Shown: positions 9,752-18,299, counted from the stretch's first letter. The stretch: DNA of 64,000 nucleotides from Clostridiales bacterium (GCA_004558115.1 SFDT01000001.1:1-64000); one strand, 5' to 3'. The notes: a model not told the origin generated them from the sequence alone. Numbers and translations: made by a program.

Positions 9752-10633
9752 ATGCTTCGCCGTCCGAGCCTGCCGGTCCTGGCCGCCTGTGCCGGTCAGA
9801 CCATCTGGGGCTTCAGTTATCTGTTTATCCGCGTTGCCCTGCGCTATGCGCAGCCGGACGTCATGCTGGCCATGCGGTTCGTTTTGGCTTTTCTGCTCAT
9901 CAACATTCCCCTCCTGACGGGGCGGCAGAAGATCTCCCTGAAGGGGAAACCCCTGAAGCCGCTGGTGCTGTTTGCCATCACGGAGCCGCTGTACTTCCTG
10001 GCGGAGAGCTACGCCGTCCTTTACACCAACTCCACCTACACCGGCGTGATGCTGGCGGTGTCGCCCATCGGCTCCATCGCTCTGGCAGCTCTTTTGCTGC
10101 GGGAATTTCCCTCCAAGCGGCAGCTGCTGTTCTGCCTGCTGCCCATCACCGGCGTCATCCTCATCACGCTGTCCGGCAGCTCTTTGGGCATCGTGACGCC
10201 CAAAGGCGCTTTTTTCCTGGCGGCCACCTGTCTGGTATCGGCGTCCATGCGGACGCTCAACCGCCTGTCCTCCCAGTCCTACACCTCCTTTGAACGCACG
10301 TATTTCATTATGCTCTCCGGCGCCGCCGTCTTTTTCGTCATCGCTCTGGTCCGGTTCCGTGATCAGCCCCAGGCCTTTACGGAACCCCTGTCCCACCCGC
10401 TTTTCCTGCTGGCCATCATCGTTTTGAGCGTGTTCTGCTCCGTGGCGGCAAATCTCCTGGTGAATTATGCCGCCGGGAATATGCCCGTGGCGACTTACTC
10501 CTCCTTCGGCACCATCACCACGGTCTGCTCCACGTTTTCCGGCGTGCTCTTCCTCCACGAGCCGCTGGCGCTGGCCTCTTTGGCGGGAGCCATTTTGATC
10601 ATCGTGGGTATTCGCCAGGTTCTCAACTCCTGA
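9752..10633 (+). CDS. DMT-superfamily (EamA) transporter
   Basis: A 293-aa membrane protein with about ten hydrophobic segments arranged as two EamA repeats (about 5-140 and 150-290), as in drug/metabolite exporters such as RhaT/YdcZ relatives. AAAAGGAGGAAC stands before ATG 9752. Such proteins usually export amino acids, nucleobases or other metabolites. The divergent LysR protein probably tunes expression to the exported compound. The substrate cannot be read from sequence. Confidence 0.88.
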   Translation: MLRRPSLPVLAACAGQTIWGFSYLFIRVALRYAQPDVMLAMRFVLAFLLINIPLLTGRQKISLKGKPLKPLVLFAITEPLYFLAESYAVLYTNSTYTGVMLAVSPIGSIALAALLLREFPSKRQLLFCLLPITGVILITLSGSSLGIVTPKGAFFLAATCLVSASMRTLNRLSSQSYTSFERTYFIMLSGAAVFFVIALVRFRDQPQAFTEPLSHPLFLLAIIVLSVFCSVAANLLVNYAAGNMPVATYSSFGTITTVCSTFSGVLFLHEPLALASLAGAILIIVGIRQVLNS

Positions 10634-10657
10634 ATCCGGCGTTTTTCCTTCTCTCAA

Positions 10658-10702
10658 AGCCATCTGTTTTTGCGGGGAAAACAGGTGGCTCCTTTCTTTT
10701 TT
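10658..10702 (+). terminator. terminator after the DMT transporter
   Basis: AGCCATCTGTTTT (10658-10670) pairs with AAAACAGGTGGCT (10678-10690), with one G-U pair, followed by CCTTTCTTTTTTG. Confidence 0.85.
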
Positions 10703-10769
10703 GTAGAAAATATCCTGTCCCTGCAAAAAAAGGCCCTGTAAAATTCTTTTGATTTTGTCTGTTTTGACG

Positions 10770-10799
10770 TTGACAACTGTCCGTCCACGGTGGTAAACT
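10770..10799 (+). promoter_or_regulatory. promoter of the asnB T-box transcript
   Basis: TTGACA at 10770-10775 and TAAACT at 10794-10799 with an 18-bp spacer, ending just before the T-box leader. Confidence 0.55.
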
Positions 10800-10814
10800 C
10801 CAAACATCAATTAA

Positions 10815-11097
10815 AACATCGACAACGGCGTTGATGGAGAAAAGTACCGCAGAAGTTCCGTTTCAGTGAGCGGGAGACAGTGGAAACCCCGTACAAAGAG
10901 TCTGCGCGAAGAACACTCCGTAGCTGCAATCTGAACGCGGTTTCCGCTAGTAAGTGCGACGAGTTGTGATCGTTACATCACACGGGCTTGTTGGAGCCTT
11001 GAAGGTGACCGTTCCCCCAAAGGGAAGGTAAATTAGGTGGCACCGCGGATAGCAGCTATTCGTCCTAAAATTTTTAGGAGATAGCTGCGTTTTTTTG
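10815..11097 (+). ncRNA. T-box leader (probably tRNA-Asn) of asnB
   Basis: The leader holds the conserved T-box bulge AGGTGGCACCGCG at 11035-11047, pairing with the tRNA 3' end. A terminator follows: GCAGCTAT (11052-11059) and TCCTAAA pair with TTTAGGAGATAGCTGC, with seven Ts to 11097. Stem I features such as AGACAGTGGAAAC lie upstream. AAC at 10934-10936, in an unpaired-looking stretch before AGTAAGTGCGACG, is my candidate specifier (Asn), which fits the downstream gene. Uncharged tRNA would stabilise the antiterminator and switch on asnB. Confidence 0.92.
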
Positions 11098-11158
11098 TTA
11101 TGTGCCGTTTTTGCCCCTTCCGGGCAGCCGGCGGCACAAAATTCTGGAGGTGCTTGTT

Positions 11159-12739
11159 ATGTGTTCCATCATGGGTTTTTCCAAGAAGACCTACACCAAA
11201 GAAGAGATCCAGCCCTATTTTGACCGTACAAAGTCCCGCGGCCCCGACATGAGCCGCATCATCGAGACCCCTTCCGGCTACCTGTGTTTCCACCGCCTGG
11301 CCATCATGGGCCTGACGGAGGCCGGCATGCAGCCCTTTGAGCTGGACGGCGACTATGTGGTCTGCAACGGCGAGATCTACGGCTTCCGCCCCCTGAAGCG
11401 GCAGCTGTCCGAAAAATATGAATTCAAGAGCGGCAGCGACTGCGAGATCCTGCTCCCCCTGTTCCATGAATACGGCCTGTCCATGTTCTCCCGTCTGGAC
11501 GCCGAGTTCGCCCTTATCATTTACGATTCCATGACCGATTCCCTGGTGGCCGCCCGGGACCCCATCGGCATCCGGCCCCTGTTTTACGGCTATGACAAGG
11601 ACGGCGCCATCATGTTCGCCAGCGAGGCCAAGAACCTGGTGGGCCTGTGCGACGAGGTGTGCCCCTTCCCTCCCGGCCATTATTACGCCTACGGCAAGTT
11701 CATCCGCTACGCGGACCTGACCACCGTGAAAAAGTACACCACCGATGACCTGGAGGCCGTCTGCCACAACATCCGCAACAAGCTCATCGCCGGTGTGGAT
11801 AAGCGGCTGGACGCCGACGCCCCTCTGGGCTTCCTGCTCTCCGGCGGCCTGGACTCCTCTTTGGTATGCGCCATCTCCTCCCTCATCCTGGGCAAGAAGA
11901 TCCGCACCTTTGCCATCGGTATGGACAAAGACGCCATCGACCTGAAATATGCCCGGGAGGTGGCCGATTACATCGGCGCCGACCACACGGAGGTCTTCAT
12001 GACCCGCCAGCAGGTGCTGGACTCCCTGGAGGAGGTCATCGCCATGCTGGGCACCTGGGACATCACCACCATCCGGGCCAGCATGGGCATGTACCTTTGC
12101 TGCAAGGCCATCCATGAGCAGACCGACATCCGGGTGCTGCTGACCGGCGAGATCTCCGACGAGCTGTTCGGCTACAAGTACACGGACTTCGCTCCCAGCG
12201 CCCAGGCCTTCCAGGACGAGGCCAAAAAGCGTGTGGATGAGCTGTACATGTACGATGTGCTGCGGGCGGACCGCTGCATCTCCGTCAACTCTCTGGAGGC
12301 CCGGGTCCCCTTCGGTGACCTGGATTTCGTGAAGTACGTTATGAGCATCGACCCCAAGCTGAAGCTCAACACCTACGACATGGGCAAATACCTGCTGCGC
12401 CATGCCTTTGAAAACGACCACCTGCTGCCCGACGATATCCTCTGGCGCCAGAAGGCCGCCTTCTCCGATGCCGTGGGCCACTCCATGGTGGATGACCTGA
12501 AGGCCTATGCCGAGGAGAAGTACACCGACGAGGAGTTTGAGACCCTGCGCCGCAAGTACGATTACTGCCCCCCCTTCACCAAGGAGAGCCTGCTGTACCG
12601 GGAGATCTTTGAGAAGTACTATCCCGGCCAGGCGCCCATGATCCGAGACTTCTGGATGCCCAACAAGAGCTGGGAAGGCTGCAATGTCAACGATCCCTCC
12701 GCCCGCGTTTTGGCAAACTACGGTGCCAGCGGCCAATAA
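11159..12739 (+). CDS. asnB: asparagine synthetase (glutamine-hydrolysing)
   Basis: AsnB amidates aspartate to asparagine using glutamine and ATP. The 526-aa protein starts MCSIMGF: Cys2 becomes the N-terminal nucleophile of the glutaminase domain (about 1-190) after Met removal, which fixes the start at 11159 rather than an upstream in-frame ATG. The synthetase domain has the pyrophosphatase loop SGGLDSS at about 228-234. The upstream T-box links expression to asparaginyl-tRNA charging. The ammonia-assimilating glutamine synthetase follows at once, supplying its amide donor. Confidence 0.95.
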   Translation: MCSIMGFSKKTYTKEEIQPYFDRTKSRGPDMSRIIETPSGYLCFHRLAIMGLTEAGMQPFELDGDYVVCNGEIYGFRPLKRQLSEKYEFKSGSDCEILLPLFHEYGLSMFSRLDAEFALIIYDSMTDSLVAARDPIGIRPLFYGYDKDGAIMFASEAKNLVGLCDEVCPFPPGHYYAYGKFIRYADLTTVKKYTTDDLEAVCHNIRNKLIAGVDKRLDADAPLGFLLSGGLDSSLVCAISSLILGKKIRTFAIGMDKDAIDLKYAREVADYIGADHTEVFMTRQQVLDSLEEVIAMLGTWDITTIRASMGMYLCCKAIHEQTDIRVLLTGEISDELFGYKYTDFAPSAQAFQDEAKKRVDELYMYDVLRADRCISVNSLEARVPFGDLDFVKYVMSIDPKLKLNTYDMGKYLLRHAFENDHLLPDDILWRQKAAFSDAVGHSMVDDLKAYAEEKYTDEEFETLRRKYDYCPPFTKESLLYREIFEKYYPGQAPMIRDFWMPNKSWEGCNVNDPSARVLANYGASGQ

Positions 12740-12753
12740 TCGCCTGCATTTTT

Positions 12754-12768
12754 ATAGGTATTACCTAT
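12754..12768. promoter_or_regulatory. palindrome upstream of glnN
   Basis: ATAGGTATTACCTAT is a perfect 7+1+7 palindrome 58 bp before the glnN ATG. TATGAT at 12785-12790 is a plausible -10, with the palindrome at -35 distance and no good -35 hexamer, as expected for an activated or repressed promoter. It does not match the GlnR/TnrA box TGTNAN7TNACA. Confidence 0.4.
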
Positions 12769-12826
12769 TGAATCTCCCTCATTTTATGATAGGATTCTTA
12801 TTAAGGATAAATAGGAGGATAAACGT

Positions 12827-14914
12827 ATGAGTACCACCCTGAAACTCCCCGAACTGTTCGGCAGCATGGTCTTTAACGAGGAGACCATGAAGGAGCGCCT
12901 TTCTTCCGCCTCTTACAAGGCCTGGAAAAAGTGCGTCACGGAAGGCACCTCTCTGGATATTTCCACCGCCAATGAGATCGCCGAGGCCATGAAGCAGTGG
13001 GCCGTGGAAAAGGGCGCCACCCATTTCACCCATTGGTTCCAGCCCATGACCGGCGTCACCGCCGAGAAGCACGACAGCTTTATCTCTCCCGTGGGCGGCG
13101 GCAAGATCATCATGGAGTTCTCCGGCAAGGAGCTGGTCCGGGGCGAGCCCGACGCCTCCTCCTTCCCCTCCGGCGGCCTCCGCGCCACCTTTGAGGCCCG
13201 CGGCTACACCGCCTGGGACCCCACCTCCTTCGCGTTCATCAAGGAAGGTTCCCTGTGCATCCCCACCATCTTCTGCTCTTACTCCGGCCATGCGCTGGAT
13301 AAGAAGACCCCCCTGCTGCGCTCCATGGACGAGGTCTCCCGCCAGGCCATCCGCATTCTGCGGCTGTTCGGCGACACCGAGACCAAGCGGGTCACCGCCC
13401 AGGTGGGCCCCGAGCAGGAGTATTTCCTCATTGACAAGGAGCTGTATAACAAGCGCGAGGACCTGCGCATGACCGGACGGACCCTGTTCGGCGCCAAGCC
13501 CCCCCGCGGCCAGGAGCTGGAGGATCATTACTTCGGCGCCATCAAGCCCCGGGTCGCCGCTTACATGAAGGAGCTGGACGAGACTTTGTGGTCCCTGGGT
13601 GTCCTCTCCAAGACCAAGCACAACGAGGTGGCCCCCTCTCAGCATGAGATGGCCCCCATTTTCTCCGACGCCAACACCGCCTGCGACCACAACCAGCTGG
13701 CCATGGAGGTCATGAAGAAGGTGGCCGACAAGCACGGCCTCGTCTGCCTGCTCCATGAAAAGCCCTTCGCCGGCGTCAACGGCTCCGGCAAGCACGACAA
13801 CTGGTCCCTGGGAACCGATACCGGCAAGAACCTGTTCAAGCCCGGCTCCACCCCCAGCCAGAACGCCCAGTTCCTGCTGTTCCTGGCCGCTTTCGTCAAG
13901 GGCGTTGACGAGTATCAGGACTTCCTGCGGGCCACCGTCGCCTTCGCCGGCAACGACCACCGTCTGGGCGCCCAGGAGGCTCCCCCCGCGGTTCTGTCCA
14001 TCTTCCTGGGCGACGAGCTCAACGGCGTGGTGCAGTCCATCATCCAGGGCACGGAGTTCAAGGAGGCCGGCAAGCGCAACCTGCAGATCGGCGTGGATGT
14101 GCTGCCCGCCATTCCCCAGGACAACACCGACCGCAACCGTACCTCTCCCATGGCCTTTACCGGCAACAAGTTTGAGTTCCGTATGCTGGGCTCCTCCCAG
14201 TCCATTTCCGGTCCCAACATTGCCCTGAACACCATGATGGCCGAGGAGCTGAAGCAGTTCGCCGACCAGCTGGAGGGCTCCTCCGACTTCCAGGCTGACC
14301 TCCACGCCCTCATCAAGAAGGTGTTCACCGAGCATCAGCGCATCATCTTCAACGGCAACGGCTATGACGATTCCTGGATCGCCGAGGCGGAGAAGCGTGG
14401 CCTGTGCAACCTGACCTCCACCGCCGACGCCCTGCCCATGTACACCGCCAAGAAGAACGTGGACCTGTTCGTCAACCACGGCATCTACACCGAGGAAGAG
14501 ATCAACGCCCGTGCCGAGATCCACATTGAGAACTATTCCACCGTCATCGCCATCGAGGCCAACACCATGGTGGATATGATCCGTCACGACATCCTGCCCG
14601 CTGTTTCCGCCTACGCCACCGACCTGTGCGAGCGGGCCGACAGCAAGAGCGCCCTGGGTGTCAGCAGCAAGTACGAGACCGTTACCGCCAAGAGCGTGGC
14701 CGAGCTGACCGACGCGCTGCTGGACGCCTGCGACAAGCTGGAGGCCGACATCGCCGCCAAGCCCGAGGACGCCAAGGAAGCCATGGCGTACAGCCATGAC
14801 ACCATCCTGGCTGATATGACCGTCGCCCGTGCCGCCGCCGACAAGCTGGAGGCCATCACCGCCAAGGAATACTGGCCCTTCCCCGTGTACGCCGATCTGT
14901 TGTTCTCCGTGTAA
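12827..14914 (+). CDS. glnN: glutamine synthetase type III
   Basis: GSIII condenses glutamate and ammonia with ATP to glutamine. At 695 aa it is the large type III enzyme, not the ~440-aa GlnA. The N-terminal LPELFGSMVFN, the HFTHWFQPMTG segment near 65, GPEQEYFLID (a metal-binding Glu pair) near 193 and ATVAFAGNDHRLGAQEAPP near 368 are typical. AGGAGG precedes ATG 12827. It follows asnB after 87 bp with its own regulatory palindrome and a downstream terminator, so it is probably a separate unit responding to nitrogen. Confidence 0.95.
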   Translation: MSTTLKLPELFGSMVFNEETMKERLSSASYKAWKKCVTEGTSLDISTANEIAEAMKQWAVEKGATHFTHWFQPMTGVTAEKHDSFISPVGGGKIIMEFSGKELVRGEPDASSFPSGGLRATFEARGYTAWDPTSFAFIKEGSLCIPTIFCSYSGHALDKKTPLLRSMDEVSRQAIRILRLFGDTETKRVTAQVGPEQEYFLIDKELYNKREDLRMTGRTLFGAKPPRGQELEDHYFGAIKPRVAAYMKELDETLWSLGVLSKTKHNEVAPSQHEMAPIFSDANTACDHNQLAMEVMKKVADKHGLVCLLHEKPFAGVNGSGKHDNWSLGTDTGKNLFKPGSTPSQNAQFLLFLAAFVKGVDEYQDFLRATVAFAGNDHRLGAQEAPPAVLSIFLGDELNGVVQSIIQGTEFKEAGKRNLQIGVDVLPAIPQDNTDRNRTSPMAFTGNKFEFRMLGSSQSISGPNIALNTMMAEELKQFADQLEGSSDFQADLHALIKKVFTEHQRIIFNGNGYDDSWIAEAEKRGLCNLTSTADALPMYTAKKNVDLFVNHGIYTEEEINARAEIHIENYSTVIAIEANTMVDMIRHDILPAVSAYATDLCERADSKSALGVSSKYETVTAKSVAELTDALLDACDKLEADIAAKPEDAKEAMAYSHDTILADMTVARAAADKLEAITAKEYWPFPVYADLLFSV

Positions 14915-14957
14915 GAGGACTGACCGGATCTCCCATTTCTTTTCTCCCCTTTGAAAA

Positions 14958-15016
14958 AATGAGCGCAATGGAGCGTGTGGTTCCCCTCCCACATCTTCAT
15001 TGCGCTCGTTTTTTAT
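14958..15016 (+). terminator. glnN terminator
   Basis: AATGAGCGCAATG (14958-14970) pairs with CATTGCGCTCGTT (14998-15010), with an inner GTGTGG/CCCACA stem and a T-run to 15016. Confidence 0.75.
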
Positions 15017-15090
15017 AAACACCGGGAAACAGCACCCTTTTTGTGCGGCTTCCCCATTGTTCCCCTCTTTCTTTTCTTTTTTCACAGTGC

Positions 15091-15127
15091 GGAAACACCC
15101 CCGGCCCATTGGACCGGGGGTGTTTCC
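15091..15127. terminator. hairpin at the end of lrgB
   Basis: A perfect 14-bp stem GGAAACACCCCCGG (15091-15104 with 15114-15127) lies 13 nt beyond the lrgB stop. No strong U-tract follows on either strand, so it is a weak terminator or a 3' stabiliser. Confidence 0.5.
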
Positions 15128-15139
15128 ATCCAGCTCATT

Positions 15140-15829
15140 TTACAGCAGCGCCCCAAAAAACAACGCCAGCACCGTGGTAACGATGCCGCAAAGGCCGATG
15201 GCGATACCGCTCATGGCCCCCTCGGTCTCTCCCAGCTCCAGCGCCTTGGCAGTGCCCAGGGCATGGCTACAAGCCCCGATGCCAAGGCCGGCCTCCACAG
15301 GGTCCTTCACCCGGAACAACCGGATCATCAGCGGCGCGCAGAGATTGCCCACGATGCCGGTGAAAATGACCGCCACCGCCGTGATGGACACGATGCCGCC
15401 GTGGCTCTCCGCAATGGCGGAGGCGATGGGCGTGGTGACGGACTTAGGCAGCAGTGAAGCCGTCAGGGCGGCATCCAGCCCAAATGCCCGGCACAGCGCC
15501 CACACGGAGAGCACAGAGGTCACCGCGCCTACGGTACAGCCCACCAGCACCGGCAGCAGGTTCCGTTTCAGGACATCCCGCTTGGCGTAAATGGACATGG
15601 CCACGCACACGGTGGCGGGAGACAGAAACATGTTGATGATGCTGCCGCCCACATAGTAATCCTCATAGGAGATGTGGAACACCGTCAGCAGGGCAATGAT
15701 CATCAGCGCCGCCAACACCAGTCCGTTGCAAATGACAAGGCCGCTCTTTTTCTGGATCTTCATGCCCAGTACATACGCCGCCACCGTCAGCGTGATGCCG
15801 AAAAAGGGCGATTGGAGCAGTTCCTTCAT
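15140..15829 (-). CDS. lrgB: LrgB-family membrane protein
   Basis: A 229-aa polytopic membrane protein of the LrgB/CidB family, with the conserved stretches LLPKSVTTPIA and GACSHALGTAKALELGE. In other Firmicutes LrgAB modulates murein hydrolase activity and programmed lysis; in Bacillus the homologous pair PftAB transports pyruvate. The ATG at 15829 overlaps the lrgA stop by 4 nt and is preceded by GGAGGGAAG, so the two are translationally coupled. I cannot tell the lysis-control and pyruvate roles apart here. Confidence 0.9.
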   Translation of the reverse strand: MKELLQSPFFGITLTVAAYVLGMKIQKKSGLVICNGLVLAALMIIALLTVFHISYEDYYVGGSIINMFLSPATVCVAMSIYAKRDVLKRNLLPVLVGCTVGAVTSVLSVWALCRAFGLDAALTASLLPKSVTTPIASAIAESHGGIVSITAVAVIFTGIVGNLCAPLMIRLFRVKDPVEAGLGIGACSHALGTAKALELGETEGAMSGIAIGLCGIVTTVLALFFGALL

Positions 15830-16194
15830 TTTTTCTTCCCTCCGTTCATCAGCCGGATGGTCAGGCGCACCGCCAAGACCGTGGCGGCAAAGGTGACCAC
15901 CATGGACACCACGCACACCGCGATCAGCGCCAGCAGATTGCTGCGCAGCACGTCCGCGTATTTCATGATGGACACCACCGCCGGCACAAAAAAGAAGGGG
16001 AGATTCGCCAGCAGGAAATCCGATTTTTCCTGAATATGCTCCGTTTTCACGATCCGCAGCCCCAGCAGCGCCAGCAGCAGCACCATACCGATGATGCTGG
16101 CGGGCATGGTGAAGGGCAGCGCCTGCTCAATGCACTGGCTGAGCCAGCAGATGCCGAAAATGATCCCGACCTGTGTTAAAATTTTCAAAACCAT
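15826..16194 (-). CDS. lrgA: LrgA/CidA-family membrane protein
   Basis: A 122-aa holin-like protein with about four hydrophobic helices (ILTQVGIIFGICWLS; ASIIGMVLLLALLGLRIV; LLANLPFFFVPAVVSIM; ALIAVCVVSMVVTFAATVLAV), the size and layout of LrgA/CidA. It acts in the cytoplasmic membrane as partner of LrgB. The ATG at 16194 gives the family's usual N-terminus but has only a weak ribosome site (CAGGTG, very close); the frame is open to 16257, so the start is uncertain. Confidence 0.85.
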   Translation of the reverse strand: MVLKILTQVGIIFGICWLSQCIEQALPFTMPASIIGMVLLLALLGLRIVKTEHIQEKSDFLLANLPFFFVPAVVSIMKYADVLRSNLLALIAVCVVSMVVTFAATVLAVRLTIRLMNGGKKK

Positions 16195-16417
16195 CACCTG
16201 CTTTTCGCAAAGATTCTTCCCTATTTTAGAAGCCTTCCTGCCGGAAGTCAAACCCAAGCGCCGCGGCGCCGCGATTTTCAGCGTTTCGCCATAAGCGCCG
16301 CCCCGCAGGGCCTTGCCAGCTGTTTACATTTATTTTAAACGGCGCCTATTGCTTTTTTTGCTTTGACCATGTTATACTTTGCTCGTTATTGAATCGTCTC
16401 CCCGGAGGTGTTGTCCC

Positions 16418-16969
16418 ATGCAGAAGCGCAGTCATAAACTCCTGGCGTCCACGCTGCTGAAAAACCAGCACGGTTTCGCGGCCCGCCGCTTTGAATTGGC
16501 CTTCCTGTTCGGCTCCTTCCAGCCGGACTGCAATCCCCTCACCTATTTGAAGGGCTCCCTGCGGGCATATAAGTTCCGCGGCCACAACTACTCCAATTCC
16601 AGCCTCTATATTGCCGCCCATATTGCCAGACTCCGCCGGCGTCAAAACTGGACTATGTGGCAGTACTACACCCTCGGCAAGCTGACCCACTACCTGGCGG
16701 ACGCCTTCACCTATCCACACAACGAAACGTATCCGGAGAGCCTGCTGGCTCACCGGCAGTATGAGGATGAGCTGCGGACCTACCTTGCGGAATATCTCCA
16801 GCAGCGCAGCCTCCTCCACCAGCAGTTCCGGGAGGATCTGGCCGCCGCCCTGGAGGAGCTTCACTGCCAGTATCTGGAAAACCGCAGCACCATGCAGCGG
16901 GACGTGCAGTATATTTTGCAGGCCACTTCTCTGCTGATGGCAGGCTGCTGCCCAGGCGCCGCTGCGTAA
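16418..16969 (+). CDS. zinc-dependent phospholipase C-like protein
   Basis: A 183-aa protein related to the zinc-dependent phospholipase C family. It has regularly placed His and Asp residues that could bind zinc (FGSFQPDCN near 33-41, GHNYSN near 58, AAHIARLRR near 70, LTHYLADAFTYPHNE near 96-110). It lacks a signal peptide, unlike secreted clostridial alpha-toxins, so it is probably a cytoplasmic hydrolase. GGAGGTG at 16402-16408 supports ATG 16418. It is a single gene diverging from lrgAB. Substrate unknown. Confidence 0.75.
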   Translation: MQKRSHKLLASTLLKNQHGFAARRFELAFLFGSFQPDCNPLTYLKGSLRAYKFRGHNYSNSSLYIAAHIARLRRRQNWTMWQYYTLGKLTHYLADAFTYPHNETYPESLLAHRQYEDELRTYLAEYLQQRSLLHQQFREDLAAALEELHCQYLENRSTMQRDVQYILQATSLLMAGCCPGAAA

Positions 16970-17095
16970 AGGCATCCTGTCATATCTGTGAAAAATAGCC
17001 AGTATTTCTTTTGTTGTTTGTCAGAATTGTCACTTTTCTTTTGGCAAACACCGTGCTATTCTTTAAGTATCTAAAGAGCCTGAAAGGACACCGTC

Positions 17096-17200
17096 ATGAT
17101 CAACATCGCACGCGCAGCTGAATACCGCTACTTTAGCTTTACCTACTTTTATGGTAAGGCTTATTTCGGTTGTGCTGAAAGCGTGTGCGCTCGAGTTTGA
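17096..17200 (+). CDS. Tyr/Phe-rich leader peptide of the aro operon
   Basis: A 34-codon open frame with ATG at 17096, AAAGGA at 17083-17088 and TGA at 17198-17200. Residues 10-24 (YRYFSFTYFYGKAYF) contain five Tyr and four Phe. It lies immediately before a strong terminator and the first gene of a complete shikimate/Tyr/Phe operon. Its role is presumably not a protein product but to make the ribosome stall when Tyr-tRNA or Phe-tRNA is scarce, exactly as in trp, phe and his attenuators. Both Tyr codons (TAC, TAT) and both Phe codons (TTT, TTC) occur. Confidence 0.88.
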   Translation: MINIARAAEYRYFSFTYFYGKAYFGCAESVCARV

Positions 17201-17258
17201 CAGTGTCAAAAACTACCAGTGCATGATTGCCCGCAGCCAACCGGCTGCGGGTTTTTTT
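17108..17258 (+). promoter_or_regulatory. transcription attenuator of the aro operon
   Basis: Three alternative helices can be drawn by eye. (1) GCACGCGC (17108-17115) with GCGTGTGC (17181-17188), one G-U pair. (2) Antiterminator: CGGTTGTGCTG (17167-17177) with CAGCCAACCG (17234-17243), one bulged U. (3) Terminator: CCCGCAGCC (17230-17238) with GGCTGCGGG (17243-17251) and seven Ts. Helices 2 and 3 exclude each other. A ribosome held at codons 10-19 would leave 17167-17177 free, allowing antitermination. One reaching the stop codon would cover it, allowing termination. Confidence 0.85.
17230..17258 (+). terminator. attenuator terminator before aroF
   Basis: A perfect 9-bp GC-rich stem with loop AACC is followed by seven Ts, 25 nt before the aroF ATG. 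It lies after the leader-peptide stop. Confidence 0.95.
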
Positions 17259-17283
17259 GTACGGATTTTAGGAGGAATTCAAT

Positions 17284-18297
17284 ATGATCGTCGTTCTGAA
17301 AAGTAATCCCAACCGTGACCAGCTGGACAGCCTCATCACCTGGCTGCAGGAAAAGGGAATCATCATCCACACCAGCATCGGCGAAGCCCACACCATTCTG
17401 GGCCTGGTGGGCGACACCTCTCAGCTGGACATTGACCTCATCGCCGCGCTGGACATCGTGGAGGATGTGAAGCGCGTCCAGGAGCCTTACAAGAATGCAA
17501 ACCGGAAGTTCCACCCCGAGGACACTGTGGTGAAGGTGGGCAATACCCAGATCGGCGGCGGCACCCTGACCATCATGGCAGGTCCCTGCTCCGTGGAATC
17601 CGAGGAGCAGGTAGTGGCCATCGCCAAGGCCGTGAAGGCCAGCGGCGCCACCATGCTCCGCGGCGGTGCCTTCAAGCCCCGCACCTCCCCCTACTCCTTC
17701 CAGGGTCTGGGCGCCACAGGTCTGGAGTACCTGAAGGTAGCCCGTCAGGAGACCGGACTGCCCATCGTCACCGAGCTGATGGACCTGAGCCAGCTGCCTT
17801 TGTTCAAGGATGTGGACGTCATTCAGATCGGCGCCCGCAACATGCAGAACTTCGACCTTTTGAAGGCTGTGGGCCATCAGGACAAGCCCGTCATGATCAA
17901 GCGGGGCATGTCCGCCACCTACGAGGAGTGGCTCATGAGCGCCGAGTACGTCATGGCCGGCGGCAATGAAAACGTCATCCTCTGCGAACGGGGCATCCGC
18001 ACCTTTGAGTCCTACACCCGCAACACCCTGGACCTGGCCGCTATCCCCGTGCTGCGCAAGCTGACCCACCTGCCCATCATCATCGACCCCAGCCACGCCA
18101 CCGGCAAGAGCTGGCTGGTGGAGCCCCTGGCCATGGGCGCCGTGGCCACCGGCGCCGACGGACTGCAGATCGAGGTCCACAACGACCCCTCCCATGCCCT
18201 GTGCGACGGCCCCCAGTCCCTGAAGCCCGAGGTGTTCGATCCTCTGGCGAAGAAGCTGCTGAAGCTCCATGAGATGATGAAGACGCTGGAGGACTGA
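17284..18297 (+). CDS. aroF: 3-deoxy-7-phosphoheptulonate synthase (DAHP synthase)
   Basis: This enzyme commits carbon to aromatic synthesis by condensing phosphoenolpyruvate and erythrose 4-phosphate. The 337-aa protein is the KDO8P-like (type I beta) form: an N-terminal ferredoxin-like regulatory domain (1-70, MIVVLKSNPN start) as in the Tyr/Phe-inhibited Thermotoga enzyme, then the TIM barrel with MAGPCSVESEEQ, LRGGAFKPRTSPYSFQG, IGARNMQNFDLL and IIDPSHATGKSWL. It is the first structural gene after the attenuator, so both transcription and enzyme activity may sense Tyr and Phe. Confidence 0.96.
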   Translation: MIVVLKSNPNRDQLDSLITWLQEKGIIIHTSIGEAHTILGLVGDTSQLDIDLIAALDIVEDVKRVQEPYKNANRKFHPEDTVVKVGNTQIGGGTLTIMAGPCSVESEEQVVAIAKAVKASGATMLRGGAFKPRTSPYSFQGLGATGLEYLKVARQETGLPIVTELMDLSQLPLFKDVDVIQIGARNMQNFDLLKAVGHQDKPVMIKRGMSATYEEWLMSAEYVMAGGNENVILCERGIRTFESYTRNTLDLAAIPVLRKLTHLPIIIDPSHATGKSWLVEPLAMGAVATGADGLQIEVHNDPSHALCDGPQSLKPEVFDPLAKKLLKLHEMMKTLED

Positions 18298-18299
18298 CC

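Noticed and set aside
12740..12826. GlnR/TnrA box before glnN
   Set aside because: No TGTNAN7TNACA sequence is present; the palindrome is of a different type.
12779..15109. Open frame of 776 codons antisense to glnN
   Set aside because: A Gly/Val/Leu-rich shadow of the glutamine synthetase codons; no start signal and no recognisable domain.
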